DNA from: Flavobacteriales bacterium
Lineage (GTDB): Bacteria; Bacteroidota; Bacteroidia; Flavobacteriales_F; PHOS-HE28
Reading direction: 5' to 3'
Assembly: GCA_016717225.1 (NCBI GenBank)
Contig: JADKGB010000006.1
Span: 1 to 64,000 of the forward strand
DNA: 64,000 nucleotides
Shown: one piece after another, positions 18,128-25,799 of the stretch
Layout: each line of letters starts with the position of its first letter
Position numbering within the stretch: the stretch's first letter is position 1
Notes under the pieces: model-generated
Seen by the model: the letters and a program-made list of their open reading frames with translations, nothing else
Database searches by the model: none
What the model was told of the DNA's origin: nothing
Position numbers and translations under genes: made by a program

Positions 18128-18820
18128 TCAATTCATCGTTACGATCGGCATTACGCCATGCTTCCGATATAATCGCGCCTTGCGCTTCTCCAACCTGGCC
18201 TGCGCCTTTTCAGTTCGTGGCGGGCGTGGAGTACATGTCAATTCTCCGTTCTCGATCCGTTTAACGACGCTTTCCACTACGGCATCATCACCTATGGGGT
18301 CGTAATCGCTTTTCAGGTCATTGCCGAAAAGTTTGGCCACACCTTGCCAAAGCCACGCGTTGAAAGACCCACGCAACTGCCTCACCAATTCGTAGCTGGT
18401 GTAACCGGTTTCCCGATCAATAAGCTTGATCAGCAGTTTTCCCTGGCTCTGCGTCATATTGCGCAATTCCGTTTCGAATTCGGCCTTCAGTTCCGCCTCG
18501 GCCAATTTCAAATAGAGGCCCTTGTCACTTTGACGCTGAATAGTAGCCAGATCGTTCTCGTATTGATCCAGGAGCTTCGCGGTGGTCACTGCATACGGGA
18601 ACACCTTCTGCACGTTGCGCGTGAGCTTGTCCACCCGTTCCGCTTGCTCGCGCACCTTGGCCGTCATTGCGCGCTCGATAACCACATCGGTAAGCGTATA
18701 CATGGGGATCGTATCCCCTTCCACGATCATTACTGGTGTCAACACACCTCCTTGTGCAACAGCTAACAAGCTCGTGAGACCGAGGCTAAGCAACAGGCTG
18801 GAGCGAGTAAAAGATCCCAT
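18128..18820 (-). CDS. DUF4294 family exported protein
   Basis: The signal peptide (GSFTRSSLLLSLGLTSLLAVAQ) is followed by VEGDTIPMYTLTDVVI, a charged helical region from about 60 to 150, and FGNDLKSDYDP. This matches DUF4294, a Bacteroidota-specific periplasmic family of unknown function. The C-terminus is rich in Arg and Lys. The frame is open to 18850, but the Met at 18820 starts a normal signal peptide. Confidence 0.82.
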   Translation of the reverse strand: MGSFTRSSLLLSLGLTSLLAVAQGGVLTPVMIVEGDTIPMYTLTDVVIERAMTAKVREQAERVDKLTRNVQKVFPYAVTTAKLLDQYENDLATIQRQSDKGLYLKLAEAELKAEFETELRNMTQSQGKLLIKLIDRETGYTSYELVRQLRGSFNAWLWQGVAKLFGNDLKSDYDPIGDDAVVESVVKRIENGELTCTPRPPRTEKAQARLEKRKARLYRKHGVMPIVTMN

Positions 18821-18952
18821 TCTGGAAATTCCGAAGAACCAAGGTAGCAACGCACGTACCGATCGTTAAGTACGATCTTATAACACAGCTTGTACGCCAA
18901 GCGCCTTGACTAGGTTGTGTATTTAGGTTCCGTGACCTTCAGGGAAGCCAGT

Positions 18953-20455
18953 TCACCGACGGTTCAACTTCCAAGGGGACAAGCCAGATGCCGCTGATGT
19001 AGCGGCAAGGGGCTTTCTGGTCGCTTCGACCGACAGAAAACCAGCGACCAGCGCAGCCGCTGCCATTTCTTCAGCATCGGTCCCCAGCAGGAATTCCGGC
19101 TTGAAATGATCCCTGACGAAATGCGTATCGTATTTGCCGCTTCGGAACGTTTCGTGGCCCATTACATAACGGCAGAAGGGCAACGTGGTCTCAATTCCCG
19201 CGATGGCATAGTCATCAATGGCACGTTCCATTCGGGCAATGGCCTCTTCGCGCGTTGTTCCATGGGTAATGAGTTTGGCGATCATCGGATCGTAATGGAT
19301 CGGGATCGCCATACCCTCTTCAAAACCATCATCCACTCGCACACCGGGGCCTTGTGGCGGGCGATACGTGGTGAGTGTTCCGATATCCGGTAGAAAGTTG
19401 TTCGACGGATCTTCGGCATAAACACGCACCTCGATCGCGTGTCCGGTGATCTTCAGGTCGGCTTGGGTAAAAGGCAGCTTCTCACCTTCGGCCACACGTA
19501 TCTGCAGCTTCACGAGATCCAGCCCGGTGATCATTTCTGTTACGGGATGCTCCACTTGGAGGCGTGTATTCATCTCCATGAAGTAGAAGTTGAGCTTCTC
19601 ATCCAAGAGAAATTCGACCGTTCCCGCACCGGTATAGTCCACGCTTTGGGCAACACGAACAGCCGCCTCCCCCATTTCCTTCCGCAAGGCCGGCGTAAGA
19701 ACCGCTGAGGGTGCTTCCTCTACAACCTTTTGGTACCTGCGTTGAATACTGCATTCACGCTCGAACAGATAGCAGGTATTACCATGCTGATCGGCCATGA
19801 TCTGCACCTCGATGTGACGCGGACCCGCCACGTACTTTTCTATGAAAACGCTGCCATCACCAAAGGCGTTCTGGGCTTCACTGATCGCGCGTTCCAACCC
19901 TTCTTTCAACTCGCTCTCCTTCTCCACTATGCGCATGCCCTTCCCTCCTCCGCCGGCCGCAGCTTTGATCAGGATGGGAAAGGTGATCGTCTTCGCCACC
20001 TTGATCGCTTCTTCGAGCCCGCTGATAGCCCCTTCTGTTCCGGGCACCAGCGGGACGCCATGGCCTTTCACGGCTTCCTTGGCGGCCAACTTGTCACCCA
20101 TCACCTTCATCGCATGTGTCGAAGGACCTACGAAGACCACACCTGCCTTTTCCAGTGCACGGCAGAAGTCGCCGTTCTCGCTGAGGAAGCCGTAGCCGGG
20201 GTGAACGCCATCTACTTTCAGGTCCTTGCACACCTGGATGATCTTATCGAACACCAGGTAGCTTTCTTTACTTGGAGCAGGCCCTATACACACCGCCTCA
20301 TCCGCAAAGCGCACGAAGGGTGCGTTGCGGTCAGCTTCGGAATAGACAGCCACCGTGCTGATACCCATTTCCTTGGCGGAGCGCATAACGCGCAGGGCGA
20401 TCTCGCCGCGATTGGCGACGAGCAGCTTCTTGATCTTGCGCGCGCCAGACATCAC
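18953..20455 (-). CDS. accC: Biotin carboxylase subunit of acetyl-CoA (or acyl-CoA) carboxylase
   Basis: A 500-residue ATP-grasp enzyme: KLLVANRGEIALRVMRSAKEMG at the N-terminus, HPGYGFLSEN, KAAAGGGGKGMR, FERECSIQRRYQKVVEEAPS, EMNTRLQVEHPVTE and GHAIEVRVYAEDP. It carboxylates biotin on the carrier protein with ATP and bicarbonate. The C-terminus is about 50 residues longer than E. coli AccC, as is common in Bacteroidota, where the partner may be an acetyl- or propionyl-CoA carboxyltransferase. No biotin carrier or carboxyltransferase gene is nearby. It overlaps sucC by 4 bases. Confidence 0.92.
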   Translation of the reverse strand: MMSGARKIKKLLVANRGEIALRVMRSAKEMGISTVAVYSEADRNAPFVRFADEAVCIGPAPSKESYLVFDKIIQVCKDLKVDGVHPGYGFLSENGDFCRALEKAGVVFVGPSTHAMKVMGDKLAAKEAVKGHGVPLVPGTEGAISGLEEAIKVAKTITFPILIKAAAGGGGKGMRIVEKESELKEGLERAISEAQNAFGDGSVFIEKYVAGPRHIEVQIMADQHGNTCYLFERECSIQRRYQKVVEEAPSAVLTPALRKEMGEAAVRVAQSVDYTGAGTVEFLLDEKLNFYFMEMNTRLQVEHPVTEMITGLDLVKLQIRVAEGEKLPFTQADLKITGHAIEVRVYAEDPSNNFLPDIGTLTTYRPPQGPGVRVDDGFEEGMAIPIHYDPMIAKLITHGTTREEAIARMERAIDDYAIAGIETTLPFCRYVMGHETFRSGKYDTHFVRDHFKPEFLLGTDAEEMAAAALVAGFLSVEATRKPLAATSAASGLSPWKLNRR

Positions 20456-21642
20456 GCCAGAACCTCTTTCACTCGATCAGCAGCTTCCTGGAGTGCAACA
20501 GCGCTCAGCACCTTCAATCCGCTCTTGTCGATCAATTCTTTTGCCTCCACAGCGTTGGTTCCTTGCAAGCGCACGATGATCGGAACCTTGATGTCGCCGA
20601 TGCTCTGGTAGGCGTCGATCACGCCTTGGGCAACGCGATCACAACGCACGATTCCGCCGAAGATGTTCACCAGGATCGCCTTCACGCTAGGGTCTTTCAA
20701 AATGATGCGGAATCCTTTCTCCACACGCGCCGCATCGGCCGTCCCGCCCACATCGAGGAAGTTGGCAGGCTGTCCGCCGCTGAGTTGAATGATATCCATG
20801 GTGGCCATCGCCAGGCCCGCACCGTTCACCATGCAGCCAACGTTGCCGTCGAGCTTCACGTAGTTGAGGCCTGCTTCACCGGCTTCCACTTCGATGGGAT
20901 CCTCTTCCGTCTTGTCGCGCATCTCGGCGTAGTCCGGGTGGCGATAAAGCGCATTTCCATCGAGCCGCACTTTGGCGTCCACGGCGATGATCTTATCGTC
21001 GCTTGTCTTGAGAACAGGATTTATCTCGAACATGGCTGCATCGCACCCTTCGTAAGCGCGGTAGAGATCGGCGATGAACTTCACCATGCTCTTTTTGGCT
21101 GCACCCGTTACGCCCAAGGCTGTCGCGATCTTGTTGCACTGGAATGGGCGCAGGCCAACGCGCGGATCAACGCTTTCCTTCAGGATCTTATCGGCATGGT
21201 GCTCGGCCACTTCTTCGATGTCCATGCCACCCTCGGTGCTATAGACGATCACGTTCTTGCCGGTAGCACGATCAAGCAGCACGCTCATGTAATACTCCTT
21301 CGTCTCGCTCGCACCAGGGTAGTACACGTCCTCGGCGATGAGCACCTTGTGAACCTTCTTCCCTTGCGGTGGAGTTTGCGGGCTTTTGAGCATCATTCCA
21401 ATGATGGCCGCGCTCTTCTCGCGCACCTCATCGATGTTCTTGGCCAGCTTCACACCGCCACCCTTGCCACGACCACCGGCATGGATCTGCGCTTTCACCA
21501 CCCACCATTTGGTACCTGTTTCGGCGCTCAAGCGCTTGGCGGCATCCACGGCTTCATCGGCGTTGTACGCCACCAGCCCGCGCTGTATAGTGACACCGAA
21601 TTTCTGAAGAATGCTTTTGCCTTGATATTCGTGGAGATTCAT
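20452..21642 (-). CDS. sucC: ADP-forming succinate-CoA ligase subunit beta
   Basis: A 396-residue protein starting NLHEYQGKSILQKFGV. The ATP-grasp domain has VKAQIHAGGRGKGGGVK, FEINPV and AVDAKVRLDGNALYRHPDY; the C-terminal ligase-CoA domain has NVGCMVNGAGLAMATMD, NFLDVGGTA and NIFGGIVRCD. It converts succinyl-CoA to succinate with ATP formation in the TCA cycle. The alpha subunit gene is not in the window. Its stop overlaps the accC start (ATGA), so the two are translated from one message. Confidence 0.94.
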   Translation of the reverse strand: MNLHEYQGKSILQKFGVTIQRGLVAYNADEAVDAAKRLSAETGTKWWVVKAQIHAGGRGKGGGVKLAKNIDEVREKSAAIIGMMLKSPQTPPQGKKVHKVLIAEDVYYPGASETKEYYMSVLLDRATGKNVIVYSTEGGMDIEEVAEHHADKILKESVDPRVGLRPFQCNKIATALGVTGAAKKSMVKFIADLYRAYEGCDAAMFEINPVLKTSDDKIIAVDAKVRLDGNALYRHPDYAEMRDKTEEDPIEVEAGEAGLNYVKLDGNVGCMVNGAGLAMATMDIIQLSGGQPANFLDVGGTADAARVEKGFRIILKDPSVKAILVNIFGGIVRCDRVAQGVIDAYQSIGDIKVPIIVRLQGTNAVEAKELIDKSGLKVLSAVALQEAADRVKEVLA

Positions 21643-21761
21643 GCCGCGAAGTAAACCGGTTACGCGTTACGAGTTGACGCGTCAGGTGTTCCTTCGTCAA
21701 CGATAACCGTTACCACACGCAACGCGTAGCACCTCAACACGTAACGTTGTTCCTTTGCCCT

Positions 21762-22409
21762 ATGATCCGCGCCACCACGATCCGCAAGAAATTCGGCAGC
21801 CTCGACGTGTTGAAAGGCGTGGACCTGCACATCGCGAAAGGCGAAGTCGTGAGCATTGTTGGGGCCAGCGGTGCGGGAAAAACCACCTTGTTGCAGATCC
21901 TGGGTACGTTGGAAAATGCGGATAGTGGCACACTTACGATCGGTGGCGAACAAGTGACCGGCCTCGGGCAAAAGGCACTTAGCACCTTTCGGAACAGGCA
22001 TATCGGCTTCGTGTTCCAGTTCCACCACTTGTTGCCTGAGTTCACGGCCTTGGAGAACGTGATGATGCCGGGCTTGATCGCGGGAAGAAGTAAAAGCGAC
22101 TGCCAACCCCGCGCGGAAGAACTGCTCACACGTTTGAACGTGATCGCGCGCAAAGAGCACAAACCGAACCAACTGAGCGGAGGCGAACAACAGCGCGTGG
22201 CCGTGGCCCGTGCGCTCTTCAACAACCCCAGTGTGGTGCTCGCGGATGAACCTTCCGGCAACCTGGATTCGGCACACGCCAAGGAACTGCATCAGCTCTT
22301 CTTCGACCTGCGGAAAGAGCTTGGCCAGACCTTCGTGATCGTCACACACAACGAGGAGTTGGCGGACATGGCTGACCGGAAGCTGACCATAAGGGACGGA
22401 GTGATCTGA
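21762..22409 (+). CDS. ABC transporter ATP-binding protein, LolD/MacB-like
   Basis: A 215-residue ATPase with Walker A GASGAGKTT, Q-loop FVFQFHHLLPEFTALENV, signature LSGGEQQRVAVARAL, Walker B VVLADEPSGNLD and the switch His in VTHNEEL. The DEPSGNLD form and the FQFHHLLPEF segment are typical of LolD, which releases lipoproteins from the inner membrane together with LolC/E. No permease gene is adjacent, so a MacB- or FtsE-like partner elsewhere remains possible. The ATG at 21762 is preferred over the frame open from 21747. Confidence 0.9.
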   Translation: MIRATTIRKKFGSLDVLKGVDLHIAKGEVVSIVGASGAGKTTLLQILGTLENADSGTLTIGGEQVTGLGQKALSTFRNRHIGFVFQFHHLLPEFTALENVMMPGLIAGRSKSDCQPRAEELLTRLNVIARKEHKPNQLSGGEQQRVAVARALFNNPSVVLADEPSGNLDSAHAKELHQLFFDLRKELGQTFVIVTHNEELADMADRKLTIRDGVI

Positions 22410-22456
22410 ATGACCGGCGCACTTCGCGCTCACTGTTTTCACGCGACCTTTGCCCG

Positions 22457-23143
22457 GTGAGCCTCTTCGATCTTCTCCGTTCCCTGTTCAAAGGGCCAAG
22501 CGACCGCGCACTGGCCGCACAGCTGCGCCAACCCAGTGGTGCAATGGCGAAGAAAATTGGCGAACGGATGAACGGGATCAATCGGGTGCTCTACGGCAAA
22601 ACGTGGAACGTGATGGACATCACCGATGGACAGCACATTCTGGAGATCGGTTTTGGGAACGGACTCTTCTTCCACGACCTGATGGCCCATGCGAACAACC
22701 TGCGCGTAAGCGGCTTGGACTTCAGCGAAGCGATGGTCAAGGAAGCGCGCGAACACAACACGGCTCTTGTTCGGTCAGGAGAGCTGGACCTTCGGAACGG
22801 CAACAGTGATCACATGCCCTTCACGAATGCATCGTACGACAGCATTTTCTGTATCAACGTGGCCTACTTCTGGGAAGATCCTGGCGCTCATCTGCGCGAG
22901 ATCAAACGTGTGTTGAAGCCGAACGGGCGATTCTTCACCACGATCAGAACCAAGAAAAGCATGGAGCAAATGCCATTCACGCAATACGGCTTCAAAATGT
23001 ACGAACCTGAAGATTGGGCTGCGACATTGCGCGGTAACGGTTTCGTCGCCGACAACATCATCACCATGGAAGAACCGGTAATGGAGTTGGGAGGTGGGCA
23101 TTTTCGACCGATATCTTCGGTGATCGTTGCATCGGTCGCATGA
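22457..23143 (+). CDS. Class I SAM-dependent methyltransferase
   Basis: A 228-residue protein with a GTG start. SAM motif I is ILEIGFGNGLFF, followed by VSGLDFSEAMVKEA, a post-I region SDHMPFTNASYDSIFCIN, and LREIKRVLKPNGRFF. This is the Methyltransf_11/UbiE-like layout. The substrate is not known. It follows the LolD-like gene after 47 bases. Confidence 0.85.
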   Translation: MSLFDLLRSLFKGPSDRALAAQLRQPSGAMAKKIGERMNGINRVLYGKTWNVMDITDGQHILEIGFGNGLFFHDLMAHANNLRVSGLDFSEAMVKEAREHNTALVRSGELDLRNGNSDHMPFTNASYDSIFCINVAYFWEDPGAHLREIKRVLKPNGRFFTTIRTKKSMEQMPFTQYGFKMYEPEDWAATLRGNGFVADNIITMEEPVMELGGGHFRPISSVIVASVA

Positions 23144-23226
23144 GCCATCGATGTTCATCGACTCCTTGCCTGCATTGCTATGTGTCTTTTTTCCGAAAAG
23201 AACGAAGCCATGAATAGAACTTGCCC

Positions 23227-23622
23227 ATGAACACCCGCTACCTGATGATCGCCAGTGCCTTCTTCATGGCCGCGATCGGACTCGCGCTCACATTCGCCCC
23301 GCAGGAGATCCTGCACCGGTTCGACAGTGATGCCACCAGCTGGGAGCAGACCCTGGCTCAGTTATGCGGTGCCCTGTACTGCGCCTTCGCACTGATGAAT
23401 TGGACGGCGAAGAGCTTGTTGCTCGGCGGCATCTACGGTCGTCCCATTGTGATCGGCAACCTCGTGCACTTCACCATGGGGGCGCTGTTGCTTTTGAAGA
23501 TGAGCAGTGCTCCTTCCGACGAACCGGTGCGGTGGGTGCTGATCTCTGCATACGCGGTCTTCGCCGTTGTCTTCGGGTATGTGATGATGACGCATCCTGC
23601 GAAGGCGAGCACGGAAAATTGA
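23227..23622 (+). CDS. Small multi-pass membrane protein, unknown function
   Basis: A 131-residue protein with four predicted helices (LMIASAFFMAAIGLALTF; LAQLCGALYCAFALMNW; the NLVHFTMGALLLLK region; WVLISAYAVFAVVFGYVMM). I do not recognise a named family. The ATG at 23227 is preferred over the TTG at 23221. Confidence 0.65.
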   Translation: MNTRYLMIASAFFMAAIGLALTFAPQEILHRFDSDATSWEQTLAQLCGALYCAFALMNWTAKSLLLGGIYGRPIVIGNLVHFTMGALLLLKMSSAPSDEPVRWVLISAYAVFAVVFGYVMMTHPAKASTEN

Positions 23623-23657
23623 CGCCTGGCCATGCTGCCCGGTTCGCGACATCCGTC

Positions 23658-23665
23658 TAATTTCG
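23658..23665 (+). promoter_or_regulatory. Probable -7 box of the DUF4412 gene
   Basis: TAATTTCG (one change from TAnnTTTG) lies 22 bases before the ATG at 23688. Confidence 0.35.
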
Positions 23666-23687
23666 ATGCCTCTTCAACACGACCCAT

Positions 23688-24449
23688 ATGCGCAACCTGA
23701 TCCTTCCAGCCGCCCTCCTCGTCACCGTGCTCGCCACCGCCCAAACGGACATCAACAAGATGATACAGGAGCGTATGGCCGGCAGCGGCATGAAGATCGA
23801 GGACGACACCAGCCCTTTTGTTCCGAACGAGTTCATCGGCAGTTTCCGCATGGAGATGCATATGCTCGATGGCGCGACAGAGAAGAAGAACAGCCCGACC
23901 AACATGCACTATTGGAGCACCGAGGACATGACCATGAACAAGATGGAAATGTCAGACACCAAAGGCCAGGACATGCGCATGATGACGGACCTGAAGAACA
24001 AGTGGCAATACACGTTGATGATCGACGAGCGGGGCAAGAAGAGCGCGATGAAGAGCAAGAAAAAGAAAGTAACGATGGCTGAGACGGAGAAGAAAGCGGG
24101 CAATGAACCGGAGATCACGGTGACCAATGAAACGAAGACGATCGAGGGGCATGTCTGCACCAAGGCCATCGTGAAGACCGAGGAAGGTCTCTGGACGGGC
24201 TGGGTGGCCAAGGACTTAAAGGCCCCGTTCAGCGACATGAACCGCAACACGGGCCAGCGCGGAAATGAGCAGATGATGAAGAACATGAAAGGGCTGCAGG
24301 GCTTTCCACTGGAATTCGAATGGGTGGATGCGAAGGGCAACGGCCGCATGGTGTGCAATATCAAAGACCTGAAGGTGGGCAGTGTGGATCCCAGCGTCTT
24401 CAGCCTTGATGGTTTTGAGGTGATGGAGATGCCGAGCTTCGGGCAATAG
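23688..24449 (+). CDS. DUF4412 domain-containing exported protein
   Basis: A 253-residue protein with a signal peptide (RNLILPAALLVTVLATAQ). It continues with FIGSFRMEMHML, many methionines, a Lys-rich stretch (about residues 122-135), then IEGHVCTKAIVKTEEG, WTGWVAKDLKAPF and DPSVFSLDGFEVMEM. This is the pattern of DUF4412, a periplasmic Bacteroidota family that may bind hydrophobic ligands in a LolA-like way. That role is family-based inference. It is unusually rich in Met and Lys. Confidence 0.78.
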   Translation: MRNLILPAALLVTVLATAQTDINKMIQERMAGSGMKIEDDTSPFVPNEFIGSFRMEMHMLDGATEKKNSPTNMHYWSTEDMTMNKMEMSDTKGQDMRMMTDLKNKWQYTLMIDERGKKSAMKSKKKKVTMAETEKKAGNEPEITVTNETKTIEGHVCTKAIVKTEEGLWTGWVAKDLKAPFSDMNRNTGQRGNEQMMKNMKGLQGFPLEFEWVDAKGNGRMVCNIKDLKVGSVDPSVFSLDGFEVMEMPSFGQ

Positions 24450-24458
24450 TTTTTGATC

Positions 24459-24950
24459 ATGCGGATCAGGGAAACACTCATTGCGCTTCTGATCTCCCTC
24501 GGCCTGCAGTGTGTGGGTCAGGAGGTAATGTCGATAAACGCGTATCTCGCCATTGGGAAACTTGCCGACCTGGACACACTTTACCAAAGCGGGGTGGATG
24601 CGGACTCCACGCGAGCAGCATTCGGCGACCGGCAGGATGAGTTCATGAGGAATTACAATGCGTTCTACCAAGAGATGGACAGGTATCTCGATGCGCACGA
24701 CTTCACGTGGGACGACACTACGAAGTGCTTCAACAAACTCTACTTCCGCGCGGATGGAAAGATGGACAAGTACTTCTACGGCTTCCGTGGATCAGTGACG
24801 CCAGAGAAGCAGCAGCGCTTCGAAAAACTAGCGACCGCATTCTTGAAAGTCTACCGATTCCCAATGACGAACGCGATCCCGTTCCGGCAATGCGGGTCGA
24901 GCACGTTCATGCCTCGAGCAATTAAGGAAGTAGTGCCTGAGACACGTTGA
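24459..24950 (+). CDS. Exported hypothetical protein
   Basis: A 163-residue protein with a short signal peptide (RIRETLIALLISLGLQCVGQ) followed by a mainly helical, acidic body and two cysteines (TTKCFN and RQCGSS). No family recognised. It sits 9 bases after the DUF4412 gene and 22 bases before the TIGR02757 gene on the same strand. Confidence 0.6.
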   Translation: MRIRETLIALLISLGLQCVGQEVMSINAYLAIGKLADLDTLYQSGVDADSTRAAFGDRQDEFMRNYNAFYQEMDRYLDAHDFTWDDTTKCFNKLYFRADGKMDKYFYGFRGSVTPEKQQRFEKLATAFLKVYRFPMTNAIPFRQCGSSTFMPRAIKEVVPETR

Positions 24951-24972
24951 GTGTGCCGAAGGACCCGAACTG

Positions 24973-25799
24973 ATGCCTGCACCTGCACGCCCTGCGGAAC
25001 TGAAGATCTTATTGGACGAAGCCTATGACCGATACGCTCGCCCCGAGTTCATAACGAACGATCCGATCCATATTCCGCGCTCGTTCATCGCACGCGCGGA
25101 TGCGGAGATCATCGGCTTCCTCACCGCGACCATTGCTTGGGGCCAACGCGTCACCATCATCAACAACGCGAGGAGACTTGTTCTGCTGATGGATGAAACC
25201 CCGCACGACTTCGTGATGAACGCGACGGAAGTGGACCTGGACCGGATTGATCGATTCGTGCATCGAACCTTCAACGGGATCGACCTTCGGTATTTCATCC
25301 GAGGCATTCGGCACTTGAACACGGTGCACGGTGGATCGAGAACGCCTTCCTTGATAACGGCGAGATCGGTGACATGGGCTCCGCGATCGCACGTTTCAAG
25401 TCGCGTTTCTTCGAACCGAAGCACCAAGCGCGCACGAGGAAGCATGTGGCGGATCCTTCCAAAGGCAGCAACGCCAAACGCATCAACATGTACCTGCGCT
25501 GGATGGTGCGGCCGAACGATCGCGGTGTGGACCTGGGTCTTTGGAAGAAGATCCCGGCGTCAGCGCTGCATGTGCCGCTGGACGTTCACACCGGGCGTGT
25601 GGCGCGTGAACTGGGACTACTGAAGCGGACACAGGACGACTGGAAAAGCGTGGTCGAACTCACGGAGAAGCTCCGCGAATTCGACCCGGTGGATCCTGTG
25701 AAATACGATATCGCCTTGTTCGCTATCGGTGTTGATCACTCGAACACCAAACGCGTTGTGCGCTCGGTTCCGATCTCATCCGCAGCACGCAGCAAGTAA
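24973..25799 (+). pseudogene. TIGR02757 family protein, one frameshift
   Basis: The first frame (from 24973) gives LKILLDEAYDRYARPEFITNDPI, IPRSFIARADAEIIGFLTATIAWGQR and GIDLRYFIRGI. From about 25325 the family sequence continues in another frame: RWIENAFLDNG, FFEPKHQARTRKHVADPSKGS, MYLRWMVRPND, GLWKKIPASALHVPLDVH and FDPVDPVKYDIALFAIGV. One missing base near 25318-25335 restores the gene. TIGR02757 is a conserved Bacteroidota family of unknown function, distantly like DNA glycosylases. The second frame runs 64 bases into the 3' end of the convergent gene; the native stop is probably slightly earlier. Confidence 0.78.

Noticed and set aside
20563..21654. Plus-strand ORF of 363 residues
   Set aside because: It is an antisense shadow of sucC, which has complete family motifs.
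21643..21761. ACGCGTAAC-like partial repeats between sucC and the LolD-like gene
   Set aside because: The arms are short and irregular; they may belong to a dispersed repeat or operator, but the window offers no second copy to support it.
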